Below, piece after piece: positions 5,528 through 5,621 of a stretch of DNA of 5,621 bases. Each line of letters begins with the position of its first letter. The first letter of the stretch is position 1. Location: NCBI GenBank assembly GCA_028293225.1, contig JAQGPE010000004.1, forward strand, positions 1 through 5,621, given 5' to 3'. This DNA is from Akkermansiaceae bacterium. Its GTDB lineage: Bacteria > Verrucomicrobiota > Verrucomicrobiia > Verrucomicrobiales > Akkermansiaceae. The notes under the pieces were generated by a model. That model was given only the letters and a program-made list of their open reading frames with translations, made no database searches and had not been told where the DNA came from. Made by a program: the position numbers and the translations under genes.

Positions 5528-5621
5528 GGCACGCGGGACGCGCCGTTCCGTCCTCCCCCCATCCCGCGCCGCCCGTGCCGATGACGGAGCTGCGATCCCA
5601 TCTTTCCGCCGCGGCTTTGCG

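Larger units (their letters stand above)
5147..5621. other. Gene-free region filled with palindromic elements
   Basis: No coding region is supported in these 475 bp. Short open frames on both strands have no recognisable domain, low-complexity Arg/Pro/Gly-rich translations and run through hairpins. The stretch holds at least six hairpins (5206-5222, 5232-5249, 5300-5310, 5364-5384, 5421-5437, 5448-5475, 5506-5522), several with REP-like flanking tetranucleotides, described individually. From about 5530 to the end I see no clear structure. Confidence 0.6.

Noticed and set aside
5233..5601. Short open frames on both strands in the right-hand intergenic region
   Set aside because: They run through several hairpins, have no domains or ribosome binding sites, and look like translations of repeat DNA.

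Overview
This is a GC-rich window with four confident protein genes, two regulatory intergenic regions and a gene-free, palindrome-filled right end. The organism is probably a Gram-negative member of the Verrucomicrobiota, close to Luteolibacter or Haloferula. The grounds are an AsmA-like envelope protein (implying an outer membrane), a membrane-anchored NlpC/P60 hydrolase, weak or absent Shine-Dalgarno sequences, and an impression of similarity to proteins of that group. This assignment is inference; there is no rRNA or marker gene here.

Layout from left to right. A minus-strand gene (8-718) encodes a three-helix membrane protein with a periplasmic NlpC/P60 cysteine-peptidase domain. A 138-bp divergent spacer (719-856) carries a three-fold TTTCAC motif in 11-bp phase and an 8-bp inverted repeat. 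A plus-strand gene (857-1375) encodes a small secreted protein of unknown function. It converges, 22 bp apart, on a large minus-strand gene (1398-3326) for an AsmA-like inner-membrane-anchored protein. A 329-bp divergent spacer (3327-3655) with clustered GCGCGAA motifs separates that gene from mqo (3656-5146, plus), an FAD-dependent malate:quinone oxidoreductase of the TCA cycle and respiratory chain. From 5147 to the window end no gene is supported. That stretch holds a series of hairpins, two of which face each other and share the order 'GTAG, one A, hairpin with 3-nt loop', as in REP (repetitive extragenic palindrome) elements.

The genes do not form one operon: transcription directions alternate (-,+,-,+), so each is probably its own unit. 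Three of the four products belong to the cell envelope (peptidoglycan hydrolase-like, secreted, AsmA-like). mqo is central metabolism with no evident link to its neighbours. I see no defence system, phage, CRISPR array or biosynthetic cluster. The most interesting part is the palindrome cluster at 5178-5527, followed by the phased repeats in the two divergent promoter regions.
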